A stretch of DNA of 64,000 bases from Elmis aenea (taxonomy: Eukaryota > Arthropoda > Insecta > Coleoptera > Elmidae): assembly GCA_947652605.1 (NCBI GenBank), contig OX393579.1, positions 40,368,970 to 40,432,969 on the forward strand, given 5' to 3'. The notes below the pieces were generated by a model. The model ran no database searches, had not been told where the DNA came from, and worked only from the letters and a program-made list of their open reading frames with translations. The position numbers and the translations under genes are program-made. Shown piece by piece: positions 37,901-46,280 of this stretch. How positions within the stretch are numbered: position 1 is the stretch's first letter; every line of letters begins with the position of its first letter.

Positions 37901-40900
37901 CGAAAGGCAAGGTCGCTGAAAAAGATTTTAATTTTGTTTTTAAATTAAGCATAAAAATCTGTATAAAAAAGTTATACTCCTATAACATTTTGTTTTATTT
38001 TAATAAATAAAGAAGTTGTAGTACATTTTTGCCTGTAGTTACAAAATGGAAAACGATATAAAAAATCTGAGTCTCAAAAAAATAACCCAAGGGATCGATA
38101 TCACAATTTTGCCAACTATTACGGTAACCGAGATACCCCGTAAAACAATCGTAATTGGTCCACCCTGTGGTACATGTTTAACTAATCTGAGTGTCGACGA
38201 CATGTGAGCCACAAAAAGTACACTCCATTTTGTGTCGAAAAACTGAATGTCCCAGAAATCGTTATCCCCTGAATGTTTGCTTGTTAAAATAAACTCAATA
38301 AACCTTATGCACGTACAACACTGATTTTCCGGCACTCTTGGTTCCAAAGTTTTACCGGACCAACCGCGAAGCCATAGCTGGGGTTAATAAGTTGAAAATC
38401 TCACAAAATTGCGTTGTCATCACCAATAAGTGCAGTGTAAATACTGCAAATAATCGCATCCTACACACGCCATCTGTGGCAACTGGCAATGCAGTAAACT
38501 AGTAATGGTTCTCGCGAAAATTCCCTCTCATAATTTTATCCGTTCTAAAGGATACAGACCATCAGCTACCGATCAAATTGTTTTTTACCTGTATATTATT
38601 TAACGAAAAAAAATTGTACAAAACGACATAAAATATATTCGAAATTTTGCTGTAGTTTTAATCAGGGCTGCGAAGTCGGTCAAAAAAAAATCCTACTCCG
38701 GCTCTGACTCCTGATAATTTTAGTAGTTCGACTCCGACTCCGACAAAATTAAATACTAAGACATTTTATGATGTGCGTAATATAAAAAAGAAAAAGAAAT
38801 ATAAAGAAATGATTTAAAATTTGAGTTTCAATTTTGCGGCAAAGGACCAATCGCAATTTTTTGTTGTACTGGGAGAGTCAAAGTCGGAGTCGGTACATTT
38901 TTCCGAATCCACTGGCCAGAAATTTCTTCTAAACTCCGACTCCAACTCGACAGCCCAGGTTTTAACAGTCTTTACTGGCTTTTTTCAAACTATATATTAT
39001 ATGATATAACCGGCAAACCTAAGCACAGGGTGCAAAGGTCTGTGGCGCACATTCGAACTAAACTATTTCATGTAACTTTCATACCGCAAGATTTATAACT
39101 ATTGAGAGGTTTTCTCTGTGGCGCAGGTTAGCGTTCTTGTCGAAATAAACTAAAATTTTTACGGAACCCGAAAGAAAAAAATTGCCGGATTTTTAATAGT
39201 CTGCTTAAGATTAACGTAAGTTTCAAATAATAAATTACCTGCTATGCATTCTTGGCCATTTAAAATATATAAGGAGTCTAAATTTAAAGTAAACGTTATA
39301 TTTGAAGAGCGAACTCTGGGACACCCTGTATAACGAACACAAGATACATTACGAACTTGTACATGTTCAAATAACGACACTATTTAATTATAGGTGCAAA
39401 AAATAAACCAATAAAAATATTTTGCAAATATTTAAGTCGTAAAGTTGGTATCTGTGGATATAAAGAGTACACAGGGTTCCACTATGTTTTCTTACTACTC
39501 GTTTTCTCGAAAACTAGCTAATAGAGTCGGTCAAATAAGCAAAATGTGTAGAATTTTGAACTGATTTCAAATCTCATTCAAATTTCAGAAAACCGAAACT
39601 TCAAAAAATAAACGGAAATCTTGTTCTTTATCCTTCGCACCTTTATTATTTTTGGGTATAAATTTACAAAAATACTTATTCTTACATACTTACATTATAA
39701 AATGCAAGGAATCTAAACGTAGCATTTGTTTTTTAATATCTCTACAATTGTTTTTTTATGCGATCGTCAACTTTTTTTACGACTTATAAATTTGCCATTA
39801 ATTTAAAACTGACGGACAGAAACATAAAAACACATTATAGCGTAAAAAACACTTAAATAAAGAAAAAAAATAAAAATAATGCTACCGTCCGATTTCTCAT
39901 AAATATTTAGTAACATAAAAATACTAATTTTCCTAAATTTCTTCCTAGAAGCAAATAATATATTTGGGAAATAATAAAAGATCTAATTTTTCGCTTACTT
40001 TTGAAAGAGAAAAGCTTGCCTGATATTTAAATAAGTTCAAAATTCTATAAACTTTTGTACATTCAACCTAGCTTGTAACTCTAAAATTCCGTGTGCTCAA
40101 TGAGAAAACATAGTGGGATCATCAGTTTTGTCTAAAACGAAATAACAATGGTATTGCATAAAATATGTACAGATGCACTAAGTATTTATCTGATAGAGGT
40201 GCTTCACAACAAATTATTTATTTAACTCTTTTGTAACATTTGTGCTTATTGCGCCCGGTATGATGTTAACAATAATATTTTTTTAATTGTTTATATTTAA
40301 TGCGAATCTCCACATATCTCAAACTTTAGAGCCAACATTTTTTTAACTAACATTATATTGCAAATTTAAACCAAACAAATTGTTTGTCACTGTAAACATT
40401 TAAATACAGAAATTATGCTTTATTTTACAATACACAGTATAATATTATAGTACAATAATACACCTATAATAGTTTTGTAATGTGTAATTTTAATTTTAGA
40501 TTTTACAAACATAAGAGTTTCTGGTGAAAATTTGCAGTTGCCATCACAAATTATGCCGACAGCATTTAAAAAAGTTCAAAGTTCCACAACTGAAAAAGTG
40601 GAAAAGTGGGAAAAACCACTGCAAAATTCCACTCAGTCTAATACTACAAAATCTTCTATCACTAATAGAAACTCATATTCTCCTGTGGTATTAAGAAAAG
40701 TAGTTCATTTGCCTAAGAAGACTGATTTAAAAACAGCACACAATACGCCAACTTTATCAAGTCCGTCATTAGTAGGACAAAATAGATCTAGAAAAGATAG
40801 TTTTGATGATAAACCAAAACACGTAATTGATTCGCCCAAAGTATTTGAAGCGAAAATTGATCAACAATGTGATGAACGGTTAGTTCGAAATATTAGAAAT

Positions 40901-43900
40901 AAGAGTCCAGTGAAGCAAATGGAAAAAAGATCTCCAACCCCAACTCGTGATGATAACTATCAGCCCAAAACTACGCCAGTAGGAAGGCAAAAATCACCGG
41001 TAAGATTAATTTTAAGGACGCCTAAAAAGTCAGAAATGGCATACTTTGGAGTAAAAGTTTCACCTTCACCAAAACCAGTCAGAAAAATAATTTCTAGTCA
41101 AGAAAATAATACGTGGGATAACAAACCTGATTTACTGCAACATTATAACACCAGGGAAAAACAAAAAAGCAGAACTTCCAAAACTGAAGTCAAAAGACAA
41201 ACTAAATCTCCAACAAGAAAAAATCAATCGCCGATTTATGAAAATATCGAAGAGATTAAAAGATATAAAACAAAAAGTAATAACAAAAAGGAATTTGATA
41301 GTAGTATATTAGATGAACTCACCAAAGCTGCTGATCAAATATTACAAGCAGTAAATGGTTATGCAGATGAAAATCACTGCACTAGCAATGACGAAAATGT
41401 GAAGGGAAAAAGTAACAGAAAACTTGACACAATTTCGGAAACAAAATCATGGAAACAGGAAAACGCATCAAAAACTAAAATATCTAGCAGTAAAAATGAT
41501 AATATTAAAAAATTGAAGCACACATCATCTAATTCATCCATTGAGAGTGTGTCTGAACGTCGAAAAGCGTTAACCCCAACTCGTAAATCGTACGCTGATA
41601 ATGAGAAGTACAAGAAAAAAGTTGCTGGAGAAATTGTCTCGTCTAGAGCTGCAGTGACAAAAGCAAGACGATTACAAAGAGCAAGTAGCAGAGAAGCACT
41701 ACTACAGTCGCATGGAAGTTCATCGGAAGACTTGCAAATAGCTATCGAAGTGCCTTTACGGAAACCTCGATTGGTGAAACGAACTAAAGCTACTCAACTT
41801 ACCATCACAAATGGATTAGAAATTAGCAAACAGTCGAATTCTTCTGGTAAGAAACGCGAGGAAAGGACTAAAAGTGAAGACAGGTATTTTGCCATTTAAC
41901 TCTTTGTGGGCAATCTCTTAAATTAAGTACGTTTTCAGGGTTCCTGTAGCTGCTTTACCAGAAATTAGGCACAAAACGGCAGTTTCTACCATTCGTGGGA
42001 CAGCAGAAAAGGCTGCAAGTAGAGAACGTGCACATCGAATGAGACATGAAGATGCCAGAAGAAAAGTTCAGTCCAGAAAAGAAAGTAGTCGAGGTAGGTA
42101 CTTAACAGGAAAAAATATATGTTATTCAGTTTAAATCTCGGACCTAAAACAATAGTTATTTATGTATCAAGGCCAAAACGTGTAAGTTTTTCGGCCGCGC
42201 CTGGTTTGCTGGCTGAGACGTAGTCGAAGCCAGCAAACAGGCAAGGACGAAAAAGTACGTTTTGGCCGTGCATATTACATTTTTTGTGCGATCGAATTAA
42301 AAATAATTTAAATGTTAAGTATTTTTCAAAAATATAGGTTAGAAACTATATGTATGTTCTGTGAGAAATTACGTAACATTCTGTCACTGACAGATGACGG
42401 CGTATGCTGTTAGCGGTGGAAACGTACTTGCATAATTCTGTACATAATTTAATTAACCTTTTTTTGTGCGATTGTAATGTTTTATTCATAAAATTAAACA
42501 TTACTTACATAACTTTAACTTAAAACATACGTAAATCAACACTAATTTTTTATTCAGTATTCAGTAACAGTATCAACACGAAAATGTTAGGTTATAAACT
42601 ACCTGACAGTTAACAACCTAAAGACCTCTACGTCACTACCCTTAGCAGGGAAGCCATAATCTCAGAGAACTTATATTCAGACACGCGCATGCGCTTTTCG
42701 TTCTGCTTAATGCAAATGATCTTTTACGTACGCTGTAGCGGCCGAAAAAGTATAAGGATAGGGCCGGAAATGCAGTACTTTATGGTTGCTAACGCGTCCG
42801 TCAAACAACTGTTTCTAGTACGCACAAAAAAAATATTTTGATTGTTTCTGATCGGACCGAAAATGAAAAATTTTGTTTTCTTACTTTATTTCCCCATCCA
42901 AAAAAAAAAATCGTTTTCTTAAACCAAAACTAAATAACAGTTGATACCGGTTATAGCTGCAAGCTTCATTAACACAGATGCGATAGAACTATAGAACGCT
43001 TATTATTTGAATATTTGTTTATCCAGATTATAAATAATCACGTGTATTGGTGTATTCAACGAGAGCCGGTGTTGGAGAAGTGCAGGGTGTGCACCGGACA
43101 CGGTCGCGCAGCTAATCTGGCCCCGCGCTGGCGATGTTTTTGTAAAATAAATCAAAAATTAAATTTGAAAAAAAACAAGTATGTACCTGCCTATATTTAA
43201 TGAGTACGTAAAAGTCTATTTAATGTGTCCGTCCAGGAAATCAGTTGTTTCCAATCAATTTTTGGCTGGAAAATACGTCTTTACTGGCCTAGGCTAGAAA
43301 GTAAGTGGTTGCGATGGTAATGAGTTGTCTCTACCGGCCTAGACCGAAAATTAGTTGGTTGCCATGGTGATCAGTTGTTTTGCGCTGTCAAACAAGCGTA
43401 ATTATACCACCAAGCGAGTTTTCACCTGTAGTTTGTTAAGTTATTGTTTAATTATGGATGGTGACGATAATGATTTTGGTATCAGTGGCGGACGCAGAAA
43501 GAATATTGTACGTAACATACCCGTAAAGTGTCTTTACTGGACTCGCCTACGGCTCGTCCCAAAACTGCTTACACGTCCAGTAAAGTACCATTTTCTGGTC
43601 TTGTTACGTACTTTTTTTTCGGCCCCGCATTGATTTTCGCACACAGCCCCAAAAACCCTATGACCGGTTCTGTATCCAATCCGTGGCCCTCTATGCCCAT
43701 TCATGGGACCCATGTCGCGTAACCGAAAAATAACGGCATTCGAAATTAAACTGAAATTGTGGCAATCTCAGATTAATAACAATAACTACAATCACTCCAA
43801 AACACTGTCTTAATAAAGTCGCGTAAAGAGCAAAAAATATGCGGCATTAATTATTGCTATTTCAAGATTTCAGAAAACACCAACTGCATTTTAGTATATT

Positions 43901-44993
43901 TGCCACTCCATTCTTAGTTGACATTAACACGTTGCCCTCGCCTCCAAACTTGCAAATGGAATGTATAGAGTGGCAATCAGATATGTAATTTTTAAAAAAA
44001 ATAATCAACTGTTTTCATTGGACTTTTATAAGTTGTGCATTGTGGTGCAAATTCGATGGGATTACATGGGTATCTCGCTCAATATTGAAGATAGTGAAAC
44101 GGTTAAATTATCAAAAATGTGCAGTTTTTCGAGGCAAGCCCATAACCGTCTTCAAAAATATTTTATCGTTTCTGGTTTTTGAGTTATTAGAAATAAAACT
44201 GTTTTTTTGTCATATTTATAATGTGTCATATCTTCATTATTGTTGTAAATATCAAAAAAAATTATGAAGATTACTTTTAGATATTTTTATGTAAAATTCG
44301 ATTATACTAATTTGGTTTTGAAATAAATAAAGAAGTTATGGTAAATTTTCAAAAATTATGAAGTTTAATTTTTTGTCTGTAGTGCCAAAATGGAAAGCGA
44401 TATGAATAATCTGATTACATAGGCTTGTTTTCTCAAAAAAATATCCCAAGAGACCAATATCAGATTTTCGCGAACTATTACGGTAACCGAGATACCTCGT
44501 AAAACATTCGAATTTGGTTCACCCTGTATAATTATACCAAAATAAGTTAACAAGTGCAAACTTAATGGTGTTGTATAAAAATATTGTCTGAATAAAGTAA
44601 ATCAAAGTAAAAAGTTACACATTGATGAGTAGAAACAAAACACTCGGTATAGCTGAAAATTATTTTAGATTGTAGCTCATAATCTCAAACAAAGTTTGGT
44701 AATGTTCTTTTTTCTATATTAAATAATAAACCAGATATGAAAAAATACGTACCAGGTGAACAGTTTGTATTTTTTATTAATTTTAGTACACATTTAGCCT
44801 AGTTTACTCTTATAATACTATAATAGATTAATTAAAATTTTCATTTTCAGTGGTAACTTCGCCTCCAAGAAGTGATCGCAGTCGTAGTGCTTCCACAAGA
44901 GAGGTTGTGAATCATCGCGTTTCAACAGCGTATGTACCCCTGCATAGAAGTCGAAAAATAGAATCCAACGAGTGTCCATGTCTTTGTTCATGA
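16747..44993 (+). CDS. Large Ser/Lys-rich, mostly disordered protein (partial gene, six visible exons)
   Basis: I do not recognise this gene. Six exons (16747-16950, 29574-32367, 36350-36943, 40500-41883, 41939-42093, 44851-44993) have consensus GT-AG borders. Their phases (0/0, 0/1, 1/1, 1/2, 2/1, 1/end) fit without a single conflict. Joined, they give 1757 codons and a stop. The 5' end is missing: the first exon opens in frame with no Met. The protein has no globular catalytic domain that I can see. It is rich in Ser, Lys, Asn and Asp, with short predicted helices near residues 1060-1110 and 1660-1700. Repeated basophilic RRxS motifs (for example NRRKSYG, NRRASYT, YRRTSLA, KRHSIA, RRRNSG), a KKVEF sequence like a PP1 docking site (residues 674-678) and a cysteine-rich tail point to a phosphorylated cytoplasmic scaffold or cytoskeletal protein. 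That role is inference. Introns are packed with transposons. Confidence 0.8.
17205..17440 (-). pseudogene. Mariner transposase C-terminal remnant
   Basis: Read on the minus strand, the sequence gives [15 protein letters not shown], then after a stop [23 protein letters not shown], and a tail with LNNGENYV before a stop at 17205-17207. The LAPSDFYLF block is the third catalytic Asp region of mariner DD34D transposases, and the tail matches the family's C-terminus. In-frame stops (near the PPxSP block and before KFLAG) show it is dead. Only the last third of a roughly 345-residue enzyme is present. Confidence 0.7.
17443..17516 (+). pseudogene. Second mariner transposase scrap, opposite orientation
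   Basis: On the + strand the frame [16 protein letters not shown], then YEYG, matches the same C-terminal helix region as the adjoining minus-strand remnant ([12 protein letters not shown]). The two scraps lie head to head within a few bases. This points to two insertions or an inversion during decay. Confidence 0.55.
17543..17850. repeat. Foldback element (TACAGGGTATCTTGG termini)
   Basis: Left terminus TACAGGGTATCTTGG and right terminus CCGAGATACCCTGTATA are inverted. The arms share TCTCGATTTCTT and GATAGAAAAAAAC. The right arm (from 17791) is the start of the 502-bp tandem duplication, so the last 60 bp recur at 18293-18352. Confidence 0.8.
17791..18794. repeat. Perfect 502-bp tandem duplication (two copies)
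   Basis: 17791-18292 and 18293-18794 appear identical base for base and abut directly. The unit starts with AATCGAGACT, inside the right arm of one foldback, and ends at ...TTGTTTATG, inside the left arm of the next element. The junction therefore cuts through two transposons without regard to their ends. Identical 64-codon ORFs at 18050 and 18552 are arm sequence and not genes. Confidence 0.9.
18586..19693. repeat. Foldback element (GTACAGGGTGGGC termini)
   Basis: Arms of about 350 bp (18586-18935 and 19330-19693) are inverted copies. They contain GGACCGCGCATCCTCGAT, GCGATAACTCG and CTACGCCACTGCATTCTTA. A further inverted pair (ATATAAGGGTTGATGTA) lies between them. A partial left arm precedes it at 18084-18292 because of the duplication, and a solo right arm lies at 1060-1422. 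Confidence 0.85.
19860..20645. repeat. Degenerate foldback element
   Basis: Segments 19880-20030 and 20475-20645 are diverged inverted copies. Shared blocks include ACTCTATTTATA, GAAGAACATGGGGAT, ATAGAAGGAT and GCAACTGAA. The middle is AT-rich and carries no supported gene. Confidence 0.6.
23291..23950 (-). pseudogene. piggyBac transposase N-terminal fragment
   Basis: 219 codons from ATG 23950 to a stop at 23291. The first half is very acidic (Asp/Glu-rich, with Ser), as is usual for piggyBac family N-termini. DGTQWKSTP and [11 protein letters not shown] follow, then [11 protein letters not shown], then [19 protein letters not shown] with ELW. These match the conserved start of the DDE_Tnp_1_7 domain. 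Full enzymes have about 570-600 residues with three or four catalytic Asp further on. Those are absent, so this is a deletion product. A + strand ORF at 23510-23830 is its antisense shadow. Confidence 0.8.
24043..24670. repeat. Foldback element inside the piggyBac copy
   Basis: Ends TATACAGGGTGTGTAAAAA and TTTTTACACACCCTGTA. The arms share GGCGGAAGCGCTACACG, CGATGTTCTTCGTAA and ATGTTGTACCAT, each about 130 bp long. No coding content. Confidence 0.9.
24671..26151. repeat. 1.5-kb foldback element abutting the previous one
   Basis: Left end TACAGGGTTATTCAAATTCG and right end CGAATTTGCCCTGTATA. The arms exceed 500 bp. They share TATAATAGCTAGAGTATAGG, GCTTGGGCAATG and TCTGTTACTTGTCACATT. It starts directly where the 24043 element ends. 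Its centre carries a transposase leader relic (25236-25424). Diverged arms of the same family occur at 34193-35913 and 62103-63268. Confidence 0.9.
25236..25424 (+). pseudogene. Transposase HTH relic (DUF4817-like) in a foldback centre
   Basis: From ATG 25236 the frame has one in-frame TAG (25263-25265) and then runs to TAA 25422-25424. The part after the TAG includes [19 protein letters not shown], then a helix ending [12 protein letters not shown]. The YAETYPDRR core is the hallmark I associate with DUF4817 helix-turn-helix domains of insect transposases. The frame stops just after the domain, so DNA-cutting residues are absent. Confidence 0.55.
26408..27099. other. Intronic stretch, nothing recognised
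   Basis: AT-rich sequence between the piggyBac copy and the next palindrome. No ORF or repeat structure can be supported. Confidence 0.4.
27100..27790. repeat. Palindromic repeat, also present as a split antisense copy in the ASL gene
   Basis: 27100-27290 and 27340-27480 are inverted copies, with shared blocks CATCGTGATGCTTAATATT, GGCGGCGGTAGATAAT and TGCAATCGATGCATTAC. The following 27530-27790 continues the element. A reverse-complement copy is found at 55890-56183 and resumes at 58273-58470, interrupted by a LINE. Confidence 0.75.
27855..28200. repeat. Repeat with TTTTTGTGCGATCG inverted ends, copy 1
   Basis: The 14-bp inverted ends TTTTTGTGCGATCG (27914) and CGATCGCACAAAAA (28184-28197) enclose a GC-richer centre. 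The centre contains direct and inverted copies of GGCCGTTGCTAAGG and GTAACTTTTACGG. The flanking AGTTATTTATGTATCAAGG is shared with copy 2 at 42148-42830, so the true repeat begins further left than the inverted ends. No gene. Confidence 0.7.
28201..28600. repeat. Foldback right-arm fragment
   Basis: It ends CTTACCGTTTACGAGATCCC ... GAACCGCCCTGTAT near 28595, like the ends of the 14527-16063 family but diverged. The left partner is not identified. Confidence 0.5.
29574..32367 (+). CDS. Large gene, second visible exon (residues 69-999)
   Basis: Acceptor TTTGTTGCAG ends at 29573 and donor CCTGCAG|GTGAGT follows 32367, leaving phase 1. The 2.8-kb exon is open throughout. Features seen: [14 protein letters not shown] (about residue 225), [17 protein letters not shown], a Ser run (SSSSS), repeated RRxS motifs, a [13 protein letters not shown] block at residues 674-686, a PPP at 701-703 and an Arg5 run at 708-712. 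[19 protein letters not shown] and [14 protein letters not shown] follow. If the donor is ignored the frame runs 33 more codons into hydrophobic intron sequence (stop at 32463), which I regard as an unspliced artefact. The first 200 bp are unusually GC-rich and open in more than one frame. Confidence 0.85.
32730..33429. mobile_element. hAT-type MITE (700 bp) with 8-bp target duplication
   Basis: Starts CAGTAGCGTAGC and ends GCTACGCCACTG (inverted, one mismatch). Flanked by TTAGCATC (32722-32729) and TTGGCATC (33430-33437), an 8-bp target duplication with one mismatch as expected for hAT. Subterminal blocks of CCGCCCCGGGCGGCAC sit near both ends. No transposase. Confidence 0.85.
34193..35913. 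repeat. Three foldback elements nested inside each other
   Basis: The outer element (34193-35913) belongs to the 24671 family: TCACTTATTATAATAGCTAG at left, with its inverted partner at right. The middle one (34624-35707) has ends TACAGGGTGGTCCAC and GTGGACCACCCTGTA. The innermost (34731-35597) has ends TACAGGGTGTTATAA and AACACCCTGTA. All three keep both arms in correct order. ORFs at 34810 (+) and 35190-35519 (-) are the mirror arms of the innermost element. Confidence 0.85.
36350..36943 (+). CDS. Large gene, third visible exon (residues 1000-1197)
   Basis: Acceptor AACTTACAG ends at 36349 and donor AAAG|GTATTT follows 36943; phase 1 at both ends. It is Thr/Asn-rich at first ([10 protein letters not shown]), then has [17 protein letters not shown] likely helix [17 protein letters not shown] follows, then an acidic stretch, [20 protein letters not shown] and a basic end. 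The exon length is a multiple of three, so it could be skipped without a frameshift. Confidence 0.8.
37198..38170. repeat. Foldback element, ~970 bp
   Basis: Left end TACAGGGTGGACTAAATCG. Right end is the inverted GGTCCACCCTGTG. The arms (over 400 bp) share ACGGGGTATCTCG, TACGGTAA and AGTTAGCTATGACTT-like blocks. Related ends occur at 44033-44531 and 57092-57703. Confidence 0.8.
38663..38958. mobile_element. Small hAT-type MITE with GACTCC-rich ends
   Basis: It starts CAGGGCTGCGAAGTCGG and ends CCAACTCGACAGCCCAG. Flanks are GTTTTAAT (38655-38662) and GTTTTAAC (38959-38966), an 8-bp duplication with one mismatch. Runs of CGACTCC on one side and GGAGTCGG on the other give it strong internal pairing. 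At 296 bp it has no coding capacity. Confidence 0.8.
39472..40126. repeat. Diverged foldback element
   Basis: The left part (ACAGGGTTCCACTATG, then TTCTCGAAAACTAGC and CAAAATGTGTAGAATTTTG) is matched in inverted form near 40045-40126 (CAAAATTCTATAAAC, AGCTTGTAACTC, CATAGTGGGATC). The arms are interrupted and eroded. Confidence 0.55.
40500..41883 (+). CDS. Large gene, fourth visible exon (residues 1198-1658)
   Basis: Acceptor TTTTAATTTTAG ends at 40499 and donor ACAG|GTATTT follows 41883; phases 1 in, 2 out. The exon encodes a basic, Ser/Pro/Lys-rich region with many SP and TP sites ([33 protein letters not shown]). A probable amphipathic helix [19 protein letters not shown] follows, then [20 protein letters not shown] and [18 protein letters not shown] clusters beside Lys/Arg resemble microtubule-binding or proline-directed kinase target regions; that reading is inference. 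Confidence 0.85.
41939..42093 (+). CDS. Large gene, fifth visible exon (residues 1659-1710)
   Basis: A 55-nt intron separates it from the previous exon (acceptor CGTTTTCAG, donor CGAG|GTAGGT). It encodes [16 protein letters not shown] followed by a highly basic helix with [20 protein letters not shown]. This is the best candidate for a conserved structured helix in the protein. Confidence 0.85.
42148..42830. repeat. Repeat with TTTTTGTGCG(ATCG) inverted ends, copy 2
   Basis: Shares the left flank AGTTATTTATGTATCAAGG, the TTTTTGTGCGATCGAATT block at 42281 and the end GTACGCACAAAAA at 42830 with copy 1 at 27855-28200. It is longer and carries an extra inverted pair, GTTTGCTGGCT/AGCCAGCAAAC, near 42208-42236. 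Confidence 0.65.
43200..43740. other. GC-richer unassigned patch in intron 5
   Basis: Imperfect repeats of GGTTGCxATGGTxATxAGTTG occur at about 43310 and 43357. A short + strand frame beginning [15 protein letters not shown] starts at 43454 and is lost soon after. It looks like the 5' part of an unidentified mobile element. I cannot name it. Confidence 0.3.
44033..44531. repeat. Foldback element related to 37198-38170 and 57092-57703
   Basis: Left part GTGCAAATTCGATGGG, then TGGGTATCTCGCT. Right part CGAGATACCTCGTAAAAC, then TTCGAATTTGGTTCACCCTG. The left terminus is degraded and the two arms come from somewhat different subfamilies, so it may be recombinant. Confidence 0.6.
44851..44993 (+). 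CDS. Large gene, last exon (residues 1711-1757 and stop)
   Basis: Acceptor TCATTTTCAG ends at 44850; stop TGA at 44991-44993. Encodes [20 protein letters not shown] and a tail ending NECPCLCS. The final four residues CLCS fit a loose CaaX box, and three cysteines lie in the last six residues, so lipid attachment is possible but unproven. The first AATAAA signal downstream that I see is at 45475-45480. Confidence 0.85.
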
Positions 44994-45822
44994 CACGTAT
45001 TTAGCACTACGCTAGGTAGATGCAGCGTGATTAACATTTTACATTGTTTTCACCAAATATTAAAAGTATTGATATTTAACCAAAACCAACACTTAGTTTA
45101 AACAGCAAACCTGCATGTCCCATTTCGTGCCTTATACATTTTTTTTTATTAAACACAATTGAGGCGTTGTTTGCATAAACAACACTTGTCAATTTTAGAA
45201 TTTTTTCATTATCGCTACTTTGGCTGCTGTTGTCGTCTGCATCAATATCAGGACCTGGAAAATCATTAGGTTCCGCGCTTATATTATGAATTACTGGGGT
45301 TATTGCGGAATTATTTTGCATAAGGGATGTCGGATATAGCGCCAATTATCCATTGAAAGTGTGTTCCCAGATTTGAAAAAAAATTGACAAGTGTTGTTTA
45401 TGCAAACAACGCCTCAATTACTAAGAAATTTTTTAGAAACAAGTAAAAATTTTTAAGTATAATGAGACCTGAGGAATAAATTTTCTTTTTTTAGTTGAAA
45501 AAAAAAACCTTAATACTTTCAAGTGTCTCCAATATAATTGAACTGAAATTTTAGTATTTTACACAACGGTACATGTTCTCTTTAAAGAAGTCATATTTTC
45601 TCGTTTTTATTTGTTTCCATTTATAAGCCATACAGAGTATTTTTTTGTTTCATTACAATTTTTTTAGAAAACTGAATAAAATCTTTACTAATTAACATTT
45701 TTATATTTTAATATTTAAGCATAAAAATTGCCGTTTATCTTAAAATCTACCAATTTAAGTAAATCTTTTAATCATCAATCTTCAATTACTAAAAATAAAT
45801 AAGGCAATACTAGGTGTAGGTA
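44994..45822. repeat. 3' flank with a 40-bp inverted repeat
   Basis: AATTGAGGCGTTGTTTGC at about 45158 and its inverted copy GCAAACAACGCCTCAATT near 45402 are the cores of roughly 40-bp arms that enclose about 190 bp. An 89-codon minus-strand ORF (45345-45076) crosses the left arm and has an acidic Asp/Ser-rich middle. I regard it as repeat-derived. AATAAA at 45475 may serve the upstream gene. Confidence 0.4.
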
Positions 45823-46280
45823 AGTGAGTTCGGTACACCCCCTTTTTTCTTTAATTTTGATTTTAGTTAAAGGAAATGTTAGTCTAACAACATGTGTAAA
45901 AAATCAGATTATTTAAACATATGTACGCTATTTTTTCACTTCCGGTTTCGCCGGAAATCATCCTAACAAATATTATGTCTGTGTATTTTTACATTTTTGG
46001 AAAGAGGAAGCAATATTTGAGGTTATAAAACTAACCAAAACGGTGCAATTGTAATTCAAAATTGTTTTCTCTTTCCAAAACTGTAAAAATATACAGGGTG
46101 TTCCATTTGAAATAATAAAGTTAGGGTAATTTCCGGCAAAACCGGAAGTGAAACTATAGTATACATATGTTCAAATAATCCGTTTTTTTACAAATATCAT
46201 ATGACTTAAATTTCATTTATCTAAAATCAAAACTAAAAAAATAAAAGGGGATGTACCAGAACTCGGTTACACCCAGTATA
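45823..46280. repeat. Foldback element with GTACACCCCCTTTT arms
   Basis: The left arm (GTGAGTTCGGTACACCCCC, CTTCCGGTTTCGCCGGAAAT) is matched in inverted form by AATTTCCGGCAAAACCGGAAG and GATGTACCAGAACTCGGT at 46125-46270. An ACAGGGTGTTCC end lies inside at about 46093. Related sequence occurs at 5500-5990 and 13748-13950. Confidence 0.7.

Larger units (their letters stand above)
36944..40499. other. Intron 3 of the large gene (3.6 kb)
   Basis: Bounded by GTATTT and acceptor TTTTAATTTTAG. It holds a foldback (37198-38170), a hAT-type MITE (38663-38958), a foldback end reading GGACACCCTGTATA near 39320 and a diverged inverted pair at about 39472-40126. The rest shows nothing. Confidence 0.7.
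42094..44850. other. Intron 5 of the large gene (2.8 kb)
   Basis: It holds repeat copy 2 (42148-42830), a GC-richer unassigned patch (about 43200-43740) with repeated GGTTGC/CATGGTGATCAGTTG blocks, and a foldback (44033-44531). Confidence 0.65.

Noticed and set aside
45076..45345. 89-codon minus-strand ORF as a gene
   Set aside because: It crosses an inverted-repeat arm, has no recognised domain and no supporting neighbours.
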